The translations under genes were made by a program, and so were the position numbers. Below are positions 46,619 through 58,129 of a stretch of 64,000 bases of DNA, piece after piece. Position 1 is the stretch's first letter, and every line of letters starts with the position of its first letter. Origin of the DNA: Icerya purchasi (lineage: Eukaryota; Arthropoda; Insecta; Hemiptera; Monophlebidae); contig CM077116.1 of the NCBI GenBank assembly GCA_039619475.1, positions 251,954,440 to 252,018,439 on the forward strand, read 5' to 3'. Below the pieces are notes generated by a model. The model had not been told where the DNA came from, made no database searches, and was given only the letters and a program-made list of their open reading frames with translations.

Positions 46619-47790
46619 CAAAACAAACTCCCTAATTTCAAAACTCTATCAGTCTTTTTTGAAAATTTGTCAAAACCATCTGCAGAGTTAAATATGTTTA
46701 ATCGTGTTGATTTCGGTGGTTATCGCAGTTTTTTGAGGGCTTCACTATCCCTCGGCTTGCTGGCGTACACTTTACTCGTTAGATGACTCCATAGGAAAAA
46801 ATGCGGCGATGTCAGATCAGTACTGCGAGGTAGCCAGTTGAAATCCATATGACACGAAATCAGTCTATCAGGAAACTTTTCCTTCAACAGCGGTAAAACA
46901 TCACCACAAAAGTGCGCTGTTGCGCCATCTTGTAGTGCGGGCAAGCGATATTCATTTTCATCTGAGAAAGGGGAAGAAAAACTGGTGTAACTTGCCGAGG
47001 TAGCGGCTACCATTTATTGTAACATTCGCACCGTTTTCGTCCTTGAAAAAGTAGGGACCGATGATCATCCGTGCCGACATTGCACACCGCATAGTGACCT
47101 GGGGCAAATGTATCGGTCTGGCGTGCGTAAATTGAGCATTTATCATACATCCGAATAATGCCGCATATTTTGCTTGTTTACGTACCCGTGTAAATCAAAA
47201 TGCACCTCGTCATCGAAGAAAACATCTTCCAAATTGTGAGCTCTTCGTCATTGAGGCGTTTACAAAATTCTAACCTTTCTGGCTGGTCGGCAGGTAACAA
47301 TTCTTGAGTGAGTTGAAGCTTACATTGGTGCATACTTAAATCCTATTTTATGATCCTTCTCAATAATGTTGACACATTGACGACGCACAGATCCGCCTGG
47401 AATATTCAGCACGGCGGCGCGAACTCTTTCAGTTTTTTCTTCCGTTCTGATAGACCAAGAACGACCGGAAGTGCGTATAGCAGCGACCTTGCCTGATTCG
47501 CGAAATTTTTTATTCAATTTAAGATGGTTTTCAGATCAGGCGGGCTCCCATGTCTTTTTAAATTAAACTGTTTTTTAAAAGCGCGCCGAACTACTAACAC
47601 CATTTTTTCACCACACTTGAAATATGCCTCTACGGCAAATGAACGCTGCCTCCTCGTCCAACGGACCATGATTACTAATCAACTATATCTGCCTTAAATG
47701 GCGAAATCTAGAGAACTACTCGTATTTATCACTTCTGTAGACCGAAAAATTCGCATACACGAAGCATTTGAAATTAGGGAGTTTGTTTTG
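46619..47790 (-). mobile_element. mariner/IS630-like DNA transposon, broken transposase
   Basis: Inverted terminal sequences caaaacaaactccctaattt at 46619 and their complement ending at 47790 bracket the element (~1.17 kb). The minus strand starts around 47672 (MVRWTRRQRSFAVEAYFKCG, then VVRRAFKKQFNLKRHGSPP), a helix-turn-helix start of this family. It continues with SGRSWSIRTEEKTERVRAAV and LPADQPERLEFCKRLND. The catalytic region reads MSARMIIGPYFFKDENG, LPALQDGATAHFCGDV (second Asp) and LPRSTDLTSPHFFLW (third acidic residue). At least three frameshifts or stops make it inactive. The 3' part near 46720 reads KVYASKPRDSEALKK. Confidence 0.8.
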
Positions 47791-48352
47791 GCGCATTCTG
47801 TACTTATGATTTTTTGCGTGTGATGAAATAATTTTAAGTATGTTAGATTATTAACCAGAACGGAACAGAATTTGGGTAATGGAAATTCTGCTGATATGAT
47901 TCCCTCTCACGCATACACATATATATATATAAAAAAAAAAAAGTCATATCGTCGATAGAACAACACATTTTTTTCGCTCGTTACCGTTGCTTACAGACGG
48001 AAGAAGAACAAGAATTTTATTTATTTATTTGTATTATAAATATGCTTTTGATAATTTCTATCTCGTTTCGTTTCATATGGGCACAGCTTAAATAATATTT
48101 ATTTTTTTTTGTATCAAATGTTACAGTCCTGATTATGATTCGTGCAAGCCATATGGACAATGAAAACATTAATTTTTATATTGGGAATATTATTACATTT
48201 TTTAAAAAAGGGAGAGTAGAAGAGGGAGAAAAAAGTTTGAAAACCCAATTTTAAAATCTAAACAACGACTTTTTTTGCGAAATAAAATTAGTATAATAAA
48301 AATGAGGAGGAGTGCCAACTATAATAATTGTGTTTCTTGTTTCCGTTTACAG
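47791..48352 (+). other. Intron sequence upstream of the calcineurin B exon
   Basis: No coding sequence. It ends in a pyrimidine-rich tract and acceptor (tttcttgtttccgtttacag) at 48352. A short TA run lies near 47918-47930. Confidence 0.7.
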
Positions 48353-48529
48353 TTGACGCAGAAGAGATTAGGAGGCTCGGAAAAAGATTCAAAAAATTAG
48401 ATTTAGATAATTCGGGCTCGATTAGTACCGAAGAATTCATGATACTGCCAGAACTACAACAAAATCCGTTAGTTCAACGTGTTATAGATATATTCGATGA
48501 AGACAGAAATGGTGAAGTAGATTTCAAAG
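48353..48529 (+). CDS. CanB: Calcineurin B regulatory subunit, internal exon with EF-hands 1 and 2
   Basis: Calcineurin B binds the catalytic A subunit and four calcium ions, making the phosphatase calcium-responsive in the cytosol. The 177-bp exon is bounded by a consensus acceptor (tttacag, 48346-48352) and donor (AAAG|gtaaac, 48530). It encodes [40 protein letters not shown] and [20 protein letters not shown]-hand loop 1 is [12 protein letters not shown] and loop 2 is [11 protein letters not shown] plus the Glu completed by the next exon, both with canonical ligands. The exon starts after the first base of the codon expected for Phe (S-N-F-D in the family) and ends one base into the Glu codon. 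It looks functional. Exon 1 (MGNE...) and the exons for EF-hands 3-4 were not found in this window, so introns are very large. Confidence 0.93.
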
Positions 48530-49531
48530 GTAAACTCGTCGTATTTTAATGATAATTTCGATGAGATAATCATCAGATAAAATTTTAAGTTGGTTTTCGA
48601 GATCTGCTTTGCTGCATCGCAGGTTATCCGCTCTTTAGAGATTCATTCAGTAATCGTTATTCGTGTTCATGAAAAATACCATCACTTACGCCTTAAAATA
48701 ATCCATCTTTGCGTGACAAAACTCGTATTATCAACGGCGAACGGCGCCGAATGAACACTTCGTTCGCCGTTAGCTGTTGCTACCTGTTGAGTGTCACTTC
48801 CCGACAGTAAGTTTCTCGTTTACTCGATACCTCACTTTCAAGTTTATTCAGTTAATTTGAATAAAATCATACTTCAAATTCAATCGCAAATATTTAATTA
48901 GCGACGAATTGTGTATAACTCGTTGTTTTAAAAACTCGACAGTCGAAAAATTCCCAGTAAATACCAGCTCAACATTTTCTTATTGCCAGGTTTATAGCAA
49001 GTCTTGCTTTAGCTTTCTTCAGCAACCCTGCCTTTGTTAAAAACGGAATTTTCGTGAAAGATCAGAAATAAAAAAGACTTCCGCAACAAATAAACAGTAA
49101 TTTTTCCAGAACAAACAGGGCTTGACAGGTGTAAAACGAAAATATCAATGACGAAAGAAGACTATGTTCAAATAACAAATTTTTTATGCAGAGCAATTTT
49201 CAGCTTTTATTAAAGTAATCATTTTTTGTTTATTCTGTAAACGAGTACTAATGTGTCAACAAAATGAAGCAATGAAAGTGTTGATATTACATAGTCAGAT
49301 AAACGTAGTTAATGTGCAAACATTTTCTTAGGATCCATCATTTCTTCTTTTTGTTTATTTATTAGTATATTTCTTAAATGTTTACCCTTTCTCGAGATTC
49401 TTAACTGAACGCAGAATATCATATTATATTGTGCAGCTTTTTGTCTTTCAAATTATTCTCTTTATAACCTTTGTTTTTTGTTTTTTACACATACGCATAC
49501 ACCAGCGCGAGCGTACGTAAATATATCTATC

Positions 49532-49566
<35 letters not shown>

Positions 49567-49944
49567 AATAAATAAATAAATAAAATGACGTTAAGAAAGA
49601 ATATTGTCGAAGAAAGCTTATCTTAAAACCTCAGGGACGTTGCTTAGTAGCTGAAGGCTATATTTGTTTCAGTTCGTTTTACATTCATTCTAACCACCTT
49701 GTTTACTCTGACGTTGCTACTTCATTTATCAGCTTTTCTTCTTTTACTTGTGATTTAACCGAGCAGACGATATCCTGTTATATTCTTTCACAGTCAACGA
49801 ACATTGTGAACTATTTTTCTTCTTTTTCAAGAAACCTTTATATACTTTATATATGTAAACTCTCTCTCCGCCTCTCTTTTCTCCCTTTCGCTCTGATATA
49901 TATACATACATATACACACATATACATATGTACACACACACGCA

Positions 49945-49991
<47 letters not shown>

Positions 49992-50454
49992 CTGAGTTTA
50001 TGGATTTAATTGATTCTTTGGATTATTCTCGCAGCAATTAGTTTTTAAATAGTTAATTATACTTTATATAGTTACTTTTTTTAGATCGAAGGTATAATAA
50101 TCTTCCAGCCTAATTCAATTTTAATTTGTTGGTTCGGTCCTTTAAAAAAATTCCATTTCTAAACTTTGTATAGACAGACCTGCAATTCGTATTACAACTC
50201 CTCATGTTTCAAACGTAAAACTTCACTAAAACAAAAATATATATCGAAGTTAATCTTATCATTTCTTCAGATTATCGCATTATTATGTACAGCCTTCTCA
50301 TGATCAAAAATGATTAATGTAATGATTTGTGGTGTGTATGTTAAAATTATATCCCGCAAACTGAAAGCTGCCTTGGAAAGATTAATTTGCGATTGAGTAC
50401 AAATACTGCGAATAATTATTTTAGCTAAGTTAATGTAAAAGGTGCATTTTCATA
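48530..50454 (+). other. Intron sequence downstream of the calcineurin B exon
   Basis: No coding sequence recognised. A perfect 11-bp hairpin lies at 48733-48771, TA microsatellites at about 49540-49564 and 49947-49988, and TAAA-type runs at 49565-49585. The coding frame is open only to 48549 beyond the donor. Confidence 0.6.
48733..48771. repeat. Perfect GC-rich hairpin
   Basis: aacggcgaacg (48733-48743) and its reverse complement cgttcgccgtt (48761-48771) flank a 17-base loop that itself contains ggcgccgaa. It is striking in AT-rich intron sequence. Confidence 0.8.
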
Positions 50455-51460
50455 CTAGCTGACCCGTGCGAATATTTCGCATAATATCGTAATAGTAAAC
50501 AGCAAATAGCATAATAATGTGGAAATAAGTAAATCAAAGTCTTTATTAATTAATTTACTTTTTTATTTAACAAAACTTATTTATAAACAACGTTAGCAGT
50601 TATAATGTGATCATCGTTAACCTTCTGACCGTATGTATCTTTATCACAAATATAAATATCACGAAATTTACGAACTCGTGAAAAAGCAACCTATTATTTC
50701 CCATGCGAAAAAACTGATTCTGGTAAATACAATCCTGCCCTTTGAAGCGTCTGTCCTTGAGATTTATTAATGGTCATAGCGAAGGCTACTTTTATTGGGA
50801 ATTATTTTCTCATCATTTGGAAAGACACGGTAGAATGCGAAGGCGTGAGGTTAATACTGGCTATAAGCACAGTTTTATTGGAATGAATCAATTTAGCAGT
50901 GATTACATAGTCGCCTAAGTCAGTCACCACTAATCTTGTACCATTAATTAATCCTTGATTAGCGTTAAGATTTCTTATTAACATAATAATAGCATTTTTC
51001 TTTAAAATCAATTTATGAGGCGGTAAGCCGGACGGATTTAGGGAATTCAAAAATTCCATAGGGTACAATTGAATGTTGTCAGTTTCATCGGGTTGGACAG
51101 AATCAGAACTGAGATAAACTTTTTCTTCTCCAGGTAACAAATTGGAAATTATATATTCATTAATTGTCATACAGTCATGGTTTTTTGGACATAAAATTAT
51201 CGTAATTACATTGTAATCGCTCCATCGTAGTAATCAATCTGAACTTCTAAATCACCGTTACCCAAACCATTCAGCAAAAACAGCGTCATCATTTGTCCTC
51301 ATGTTTTGAGTTAATTTATGGATTGTAACATGGGCCCGTAATGGCGATCGTTTAACTGTATTTTCAACGATAGCTGTTCTACTGGCATGTCTAACAATAG
51401 GTAACAGTTGACGGTAATCTCCACCAAAGAGAATTATTTTGCCTCCATTCATCCACTATA
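50455..51460 (-). mobile_element. Helitron 3' part with Pif1-like helicase remnant
   Basis: Minus strand. Helicase motifs are MNGGKIILFGGDYRQLLPIV, THKLTQNMR-type (HKLTQNMRTNDD), LPGEEKVYLSSDSVQPDETD and PMEFLNSLNPSGLPPHKLIL. Then come [35 protein letters not shown] and VAFSRVRKFRDIYICDKDTY, with the stop near 50577. The end is Helitron-like: a 6-bp stem with 3-base loop (50467-50481), eight bases, then CTAG (50455-50458) followed by T. A deletion near 51180-51250 and several stops inactivate it. Rep and endonuclease parts are absent. Confidence 0.85.
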
Positions 51461-51733
51461 TTATTTAGTTGATAAGTAACACTTGCGCTGTAATGTTAGT
51501 TGAACAGATTGATAACAGATGGCGCCACATATCCTACATTTTAGGGTTAACATTAAATTTGTTTAATTAATTTTTTTTTTTATGAAAACATTAATTTTAA
51601 AAAATATGACTATTTTTTGCCAATAGCGAGGAACATAAGCTTTAAAATGACGTTTGGTTCATTAATTTTGATAAAGAATTAAAGAAGATATGGCACTGCC
51701 ACAAAAAATCACCTTTTAGAAATAATATATGTA

Positions 51734-53438
51734 CAGTGAGCAACATAAACATTGAGACAAAAGTTTAAAAAAATGAAAAGGACGATATACGGGGGAGAAA
51801 ACCTGGTATAATATCAAATTTATTGAAAAACGAACAAATGAACACTACTGATCATAAATATGATAAAAAAATAATTAAAAAAAAAAACGTAAAGCAAAAA
51901 AATTACGGCCGATACGAAAAAAGTCGGTAACGAGACAGCAACATAAACATTGAGACACGTGACTCATTCTATTACCGACGAGGCTGGGTTTTTCCTGATT
52001 CACTGCAAACGCTAACAATGCATGCATGCGCGTGAGCAATACTCTTTAGGTTGTTTAACAATTATTTTATAGTACGCAGCTACCTAATACGTACGTATAA
52101 CTTTAAAAAATTCTTGCGCGTTCGAAATAAAAATGTCAAAAAAGTCAAACACTTCGTTTGATAAGCGTCAACTAGTGCTGTTCCATCATGTGGAAGGAAA
52201 ACCGGTTCCAGAGATTACTTCTCTATCAAAAAATGTCGCGAGCTACTGTTTACAGAATTATTAACAGGTTCAATAAAGAAAGCAGAATCAATTTTATGAA
52301 GCCATCCGGACGACTGCGAAGCTATCGGCTCAAGATCAACGTTTTATAGTGCGTTGTGCCGCAAAAAATCCAAAAATAAGTGCCCCTAAAATTGCTACCC
52401 AGTTATGCGCAATAAGTAGCAGTACAATTTTATGGCAAACGATACGCCAAGTTCTTAAAAAGACGGGTTATAATTCGCGCACCGCTAGATTCAAACCTTA
52501 TATTAGAACGATGAATCAGAAAAAACGCCTAGGATTCGCATTAAAGTATAGTGATGTTACTGAAAATTTCTGGAATAATGTACTCCTTTATGATGAGTCG
52601 AAATTCAATATTTTTGGAAGCGATGGAAATGGAAAAGTGTGGAGAAAGCCGAATACCGAATTAGAAAAACAAAATCTCAATATAACAGTTAAACACGGTG
52701 GTGGAAATGTCATGGTTTGGGGGTGTTTTGTAGCTTCCGGTGTCGGCTCGCTGGTATTTATTGATGATAAAATGAATACCGATGTGTATATTGATATATT
52801 GCGGCACAATTTACATGCTTCTACTGAAAAATTGGGCACCAGGAAAACGTTTAACTTTTATCAAGATAACGATCCTAAACACAAGGCGCATAAAACGCGC
52901 CTATGGCTGTTATATAAATGCCCGCGAGTACTCGAGATGCCACCTCAATCACCCGATTGTAATCATTGTAATCGAATCGAACATATATGAGATTATTTAG
53001 ATCGAGTGGTTTGGAAAACTCCCATTACTAGTGCTACCCATCTGAAACAGCGGTTGCAAGAAGAATGGGCTCAAATTCCAGTATTGTATTTTGAAAAACT
53101 GGTTTCGTCGATGCCGCAACGCTTCAGTGCTGTAATTCAAGCAAAAGGTTTGAATACAAAATATTAGGAAGCCGTTATTTTATAATTTTTCGTGTTAAAT
53201 TTTAGTTCTCAATGTTTATGTTGCTGTCTCAATATTTATGTTGCCTATTTTTTTCGTATCGGCTGTAATTTTTTTGTTTTACGTTTATTTTTTATTTTTC
53301 TTTTTATCATATTTATGATCAGCGGTGTTCATTTGTTCATTTTTCAATAAATTAGATATTTATACCTGCTTTTTTTCTCCGTATATCACCTGTTTCAATT
53401 TTTTTAAACCTTTGTCTCAATGTTTATGTTGCTCACTG
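51734..53438 (+). mobile_element. Tc1-like DNA transposon, nearly complete
   Basis: It is flanked by TA on each side (51732-51733, 53439-53440). It begins cagtgagcaacataaacatt and ends with the complement. The terminal inverted repeats are about 200-230 bp long, and each carries a second internal copy of the terminal motif (agcaacataaacattgagac near 51938; its complement near 53206 and 53227). This IR/DR design is known from Tc1-family elements such as Sleeping Beauty-type transposons. The transposase gene lies inside on the plus strand. Confidence 0.9.
52133..53167 (+). pseudogene. Tc1-like transposase, frameshifted
   Basis: DDE transposase that would cut and paste the surrounding element. 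The start ATG at 52133 gives MSKKSNTSFDKRQLVLFHHV, a helix-turn-helix start. After a frame break near 52235 the frame 52349-52990 gives VRCAAKNPKISAPKIATQLC. It continues with the catalytic region: WNNVLLYDESKFNIFGSDG (first Asp), VMVWGCF, and NFYQDNDPKHKAHKTRLWL (second Asp). The third block is altered to PPQSPDCNHCNRIEHI, a small duplication before the Glu, which shifts the frame to a stop at 52990. The tail continues in another frame (VWKTPITSATHLKQRLQEEW, then LVSSMPQRFSAVIQAKG) to 53167. It was recently active but is now broken. Confidence 0.85.
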
Positions 53439-53440
53439 TA

Positions 53441-53955
53441 TATAATTGATTGATAATTGATTGATAATTGATAATTGATTGCAAATCAATGTAAAACTAA
53501 TTTCAATAGAGGAAAAGTGGGAAATAATTATTTCATCAGAAAAAATGCCATAAACGGATTTTTTTTTTTCATATGTGAAATTATATAATGAATCGACCAA
53601 TAAATGGTTCATCTGCAATAAATCTGGTGGAATTTTACAGGTGAAAATGTAAAAAAATAAAAATATCCCTTATTTTTAAAAAGCCCAATGCGTTTACCCG
53701 TTTCTGCGGTAAAGAAAATAGTTTTAAAAAAAGGGAGAAGGAAAATTATTATTTATTTATTTTTTTTTTAATTTCTTTTTGAAGTTCCTTTTTTACATAT
53801 TGCATTCGTATTAGTTTTTGTTTTAGAAGCGTTTTTTAAAATCCCGCTTGATACAAAGCTCAGGAGAATAGGTTTTATGTCGTATAAAACATTTAATTTT
53901 TACGTGGCCATCGTATATGATGGTAATTTTCAAACAACTTTTTACGAATAAGAAG
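53441..53955. other. AT-rich interval without recognised gene
   Basis: It starts with a short tandem array of attgattgataattg units (about 53445-53490). Nothing else is supported. Confidence 0.6.
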
Positions 53956-53959
53956 GGTA

Positions 53960-54643
53960 AAAAATTCTTACTCGATCTAATATTCCTTTAAAATTCACTT
54001 TTCAAACAATTCTGGGCGGAATTTCGTGCTATTCTACGCGCTGTCCTTTCCTCATTATTGGTTTTCCATATCTCGGATTTTAAAAGTGTTCTGCAAGTCA
54101 TCCCATCTCCTCTTCCTGCTCCCTCTTCTGATTATCTAATACTTCTCATACGCTCCTTCATCCCTCATCTTTTCCTTCTTCACTAGATCGAGATTGATCT
54201 TTTGTGCATTTTTAGTCATTTGGGCATTGAGAGCAATGTGGTGTGGTGGATTTAACCCGTTCTTCCATTTCCAGTGGCAGATTTTTCGGCACCTTTCCAT
54301 CTCATAAAATGGTTTTCCTCAGTCGCTCATTCCAAACTATGGCTTAGCTCCTATTCTTCTTCATTTTCTAATCCCGCCTCTTTTTACCTCTCTATTCAGC
54401 CATCTCTTCTTACTCGCCCATAGTTTTCTAGATACTTGCCCGCTCTTAAACACCTCACAATCTCGGCCATTTGTCGCCTTCACTTTAATCATAGTCTCCT
54501 TCCTGCATTCTTCTACTCCGTGTTTTCCTTTTTATCCCCCTTCTACATACATTTCTTGTAATTTTCACCATGTTTGATTTTAATGTTCGACTTTTTCTGC
54601 TGAACTCTACTCTTCTCTACTGTCATTTGGTATTACCACTACT
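53960..54643 (+). mobile_element. I-like retrotransposon, left part interrupted by RTE
   Basis: The plus strand reads FRAILRAVLSSLLV-type, SVLQVIPSPLPAPSSDYLIL and LIRSFIPHLFLLH.IEIDLL, then SHLGIESN and PSLLTRP, then LTISAICRLHFNHSLLPAFF. These are RNase H and the following linker of the I-like family. The element resumes at 56555 after the RTE insertion. The zinc-finger part of the C-terminus is lost or decayed. Confidence 0.7.
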
Positions 54644-54655
54644 ACCCCTATTTGG
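54644..54655. repeat. Left target duplication of the RTE insertion
   Basis: acccctatttgg occurs here and at 56543-56554. Confidence 0.75.
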
Positions 54656-56542
54656 GATGATGGAAGAAAGAAGAAAGAAGAAAGAAGAAAGATTAAAAAC
54701 AGATTCGGACCTGAATATGTCAGATTAAATAAGAACATACAACAGAAATGTACAAAGGAGAAAAGTAAATGGTACGATAGAAAATGTCAAGAGATCGAAG
54801 AACTCGACGCAAAACATAGCGACAGAGAACTACACACTAAAATTAAGCAAATGATGCAGATACACAAGAAAAAGAAGAACAGCATCTCATACATACGCAA
54901 TAAAGACGGAAACTACTGCATGAATAAAAAAGAAAGGCAAGAAGTTTGGCTAGAATACGTGAAGGAACTCTATGACGACGCTGCAAGACCTACCCAAATC
55001 GACTGCGCAACAAAAGAATCGGCCCCAAAAATAAAAATATGGGAGCTGAGAAATGCAATCAAAAGAGGTAGAAATCACAAAGCTGTAGTTAAAGATCAAT
55101 TGTCGATAGACTTAATAAAACACATAACTCCAGAATATGAAAAAGAACTATTACAGATCATTAATAAATTATACGAAGAAGGCAAACTACCTGTAGATTT
55201 CAAAGAAGTAAATTTCATACCGATACCAAAGAAAAGCTCCTCCCAAGTATGTTCTGAATACAGAACCATCGCATTGATGAGCCACTCTCTGAAACTTCTA
55301 TTGGCAATAATTAACGCCAGAATTGAACGGAAAATCGATGAAAACCTAAGCGAAACACAATACGGATTTGTCCCAAAAAGAGGAACCAGAGACGCCATTG
55401 TGCTCCTGAAAATAGTTATACAAAGAGCTTTGAATGCAAACAGAGATATCGTTGCGTGTTTCATTGATTACGAAAAAGCTTTTGATAGTGTAAAACATGA
55501 AAAATTAATCAAGATATTGAAGAAATACAATATTGACGACAAAGATTTACAGGTAATAAAGGATTTATACTGGGAACAGTACGTGAATATCAAGATAGGC
55601 GCAGAATACTCTACTGGGCAATGCAGTATAAAGAGGGGTGTAAGACAAGGATGCCCACTCTCTCCACGGTTATTTAACATCTACGCGAAATAATAAAAGA
55701 GGCACGAATTGAAGAAATGGGTCTGAAGATCAATGGACAAAGTATCAATGAAATAAGCTATGCGGACGATAAGGAATTTATAGCTGAAACAGAAGCTCAA
55801 ATGCAGAAAATGATCGATAGGATAAACCGTGCGGGAAGGAAATTCGGAATGAAAATAAACACGGAAAAAACGAAAGTCATGAGATTTTCGAGAACCAATA
55901 AGAAAAAAGCAGTAATCATGATAGACAATGAAAAAATCGAGAATGTCACTGAGTTTAGATATTTAGGTGCTCTCATAAGTAAGGACGGAAGAGACCTAAA
56001 AGAAGTCAAAAGTAGAATCGGTATGGCAAAGACCGCCTTTAATAACCTTAGCAACGTCTTAAAAAACAGAACCTTAAACATGGGCCTGCAGAAGAGAATA
56101 ATGAGATGCTACGTTTGGACGGTATTAAAATATGCGTGTGAAACCTGGACAATGAGTGCGGATATTGTAAGAAGACTGAACGCGTTTGAAATGTGGTGCT
56201 ATCGGAGATTATTAAAAATACCTTGGACTGATTTTGCAACAAACGTATCAGTCTTAACAAAAGTAAATGAAGAAAACAAAACGATAGTTGAAAATATTAA
56301 GCACCGAAAGCTGAAATACATAGCACATAAAATCCGGAAAAACGGTGTTTTCATGTTGGCATTGCAAGGATGAGTTCAGGGAAAACCCATTAAAGGAAGA
56401 AGAAGATTGGAGCTAGCAACTACGAATACACCAGCCAACTTTCCATGCAAAAGTCGACAAGACACGATTAGATACCCCAGGAATCGAAGAATATAGATGT
56501 ACGCAACCTCTTGAGGCAAGAGATGCGACCCCGACGACGACG
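54656..56542 (+). mobile_element. RTE-type non-LTR retrotransposon, 5' truncated
   Basis: It lies between two copies of a 12-bp duplication inside an I-like element. It starts with GAA/AAG repeats and an incomplete ORF, and ends with a short tandem ACG/GACGAC tail instead of poly(A), as RTE elements do. Endonuclease sequence is lost by 5' truncation. Confidence 0.8.
54851..56373 (+). pseudogene. RTE reverse transcriptase, one in-frame break
   Basis: Motifs in order: YIRNKDGNYCMNKKERQEVW (linker), IPIPKKSSSQVCSEYRTIAL, ISEEQ-like LSETQYGFVPKRGTRDAI, and the catalytic Asp in VACFIDYEKAFDSVKHEKL. Next are DKDLQVIKDLYWEQYVNIKI and IKRGVRQGCPLSPRLFNIYA. The frame stops at 55693, where a few residues before GLKING are disrupted. 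It resumes at 55717 with SINEISYADDKEFIAETEAQ (ADD catalytic pair), FRYLGALISKDG (thumb), and LKYACETWTMS through HRKLKYIAHKIRKNGVFML. The stop at 56373 is followed by a decayed GKP..GRRR tail. Only a few lesions separate it from an open frame, so it is fairly young. Confidence 0.85.
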
Positions 56543-56554
56543 ACCCCTATTTGG
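56543..56554. repeat. Right target duplication of the RTE insertion
   Basis: acccctatttgg, identical to 54644-54655. Confidence 0.75.
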
Positions 56555-56731
56555 TACTTCTTACATGCTCTTATTTCCTTCTACTTCTGTTATTTTTGCC
56601 CTCGAATTATTTTTATCTTCTATCCTCAAACGTTTAAGAATATAACTTTATTTTTTCCTTTTTCCCATTTCTTGGACTAATGTCCTCGTTGACAAACCCA
56701 TAAGAAAAACAAAAAAAAAAAAAAAAAAAAA
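56555..56731 (+). mobile_element. I-like retrotransposon 3' end after the RTE insertion
   Basis: A pyrimidine-rich 3' region continuing from 54643 and ending in a poly(A) tail at 56711-56731. Together with the left part it gives one I-like copy split by the RTE. Confidence 0.7.
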
Positions 56732-58034
56732 CCGTCGAATTAAACCGTAAGCAAAATTGCCTTTGGTCCAGTCAATTATCGCGTGGTGGAACAGGGGTTG
56801 ATGCATGGTACTATTAGCACATCGGACTCGGTACTTTCGAAGCATCGGTGGTAGTTGGTCGATGTTTTTCGAAATGTTCAAATGCTTGAAGCATCAGTCC
56901 TTTTATTTAATGCTACGTCATCGATTTATAAGCAAATGGTGAACCGATGAAGAAAGTTGCGACCGAAGTAGTACAATGATTTATTGGGCGAATGTTGAAG
57001 ATGATCACTATTATCAGCCAGCGAAATAATGCCTAATTCAAATTAGTTTTTTTTCGTTACCATATGGCCTCCATTCTGCTTTGTCTTTCCGGACATACTG
57101 CAAAGAGACCGCAATTCAACAATGACAGCAGTTCGCCATGTCATCGCGTATTCTGGAATAGTGATTTTTATTCATTGATCGACTGGTGTCTTTGCTATGC
57201 TCTTGTTTCCAATGGGACAATGTACGATTTTTGCTCCATTCGTTCATCTACGTCGCGGTTTAGCCTCCCTTTAACACTACTTCACTGTACGTTTCAGATG
57301 TTTCGTAAGTGAGGCGAAAGGAAATAGTTGGACTTATTTTGGGGTGCTATAGATCGGGGCTACTCGTACGTGTTAATGTAATGAAAGGTGAAATAGAGGG
57401 GAAAATTATTGAAGAGGAAATCGTTTTATCGTTGGTGAAATGTTCGGACGCTGACCTGTAAATTCGTATGTAAGCGCTGTTCGTTTTACTAATGCATGCG
57501 AAGATAGCGATGGCACATTTTGTGGAAGCTTTAAATGAATTAATTTGTTTAGCGCGCGACACAGATGAAGAACGGTAATGCTGCTGTTTTACACGGGAGA
57601 CACACCCTATGCTTCAGTTTAGTCGAAGCGGCTGCTGCTATTGGTAGTTGTGTAAATGTAAAGTAAATGTAAACCGATTCGCAGAGCCCTTTGCCACCGC
57701 TTACACCGAGCTGCGATAATTATACGACGACGATGTATTAACATCAGCTTTACCGCGAATCCGGCCGCTTCTAACACTGTTCCTTTTCTCGAAGGATTGA
57801 TTTTTCTAGAACACAAACTCTTCTTGTAAGCTTTCGGTATAATCAGTCAGGTGCATAATCAAAAACTACCGCTGAATAATGATATGATTTTTAGAGATCC
57901 TTTCAGCTTTTACAGAAGATACCTCTGTGCCATGCAAAATAATTTTAAGTAAGGCGAAGGTAAATAATTTATCTTTTACTTTTTTCCGCATTTACCTGTC
58001 ATTTCCGATTTTTTGGATAACACGTATTTCTTTG

Positions 58035-58129
<95 letters not shown>

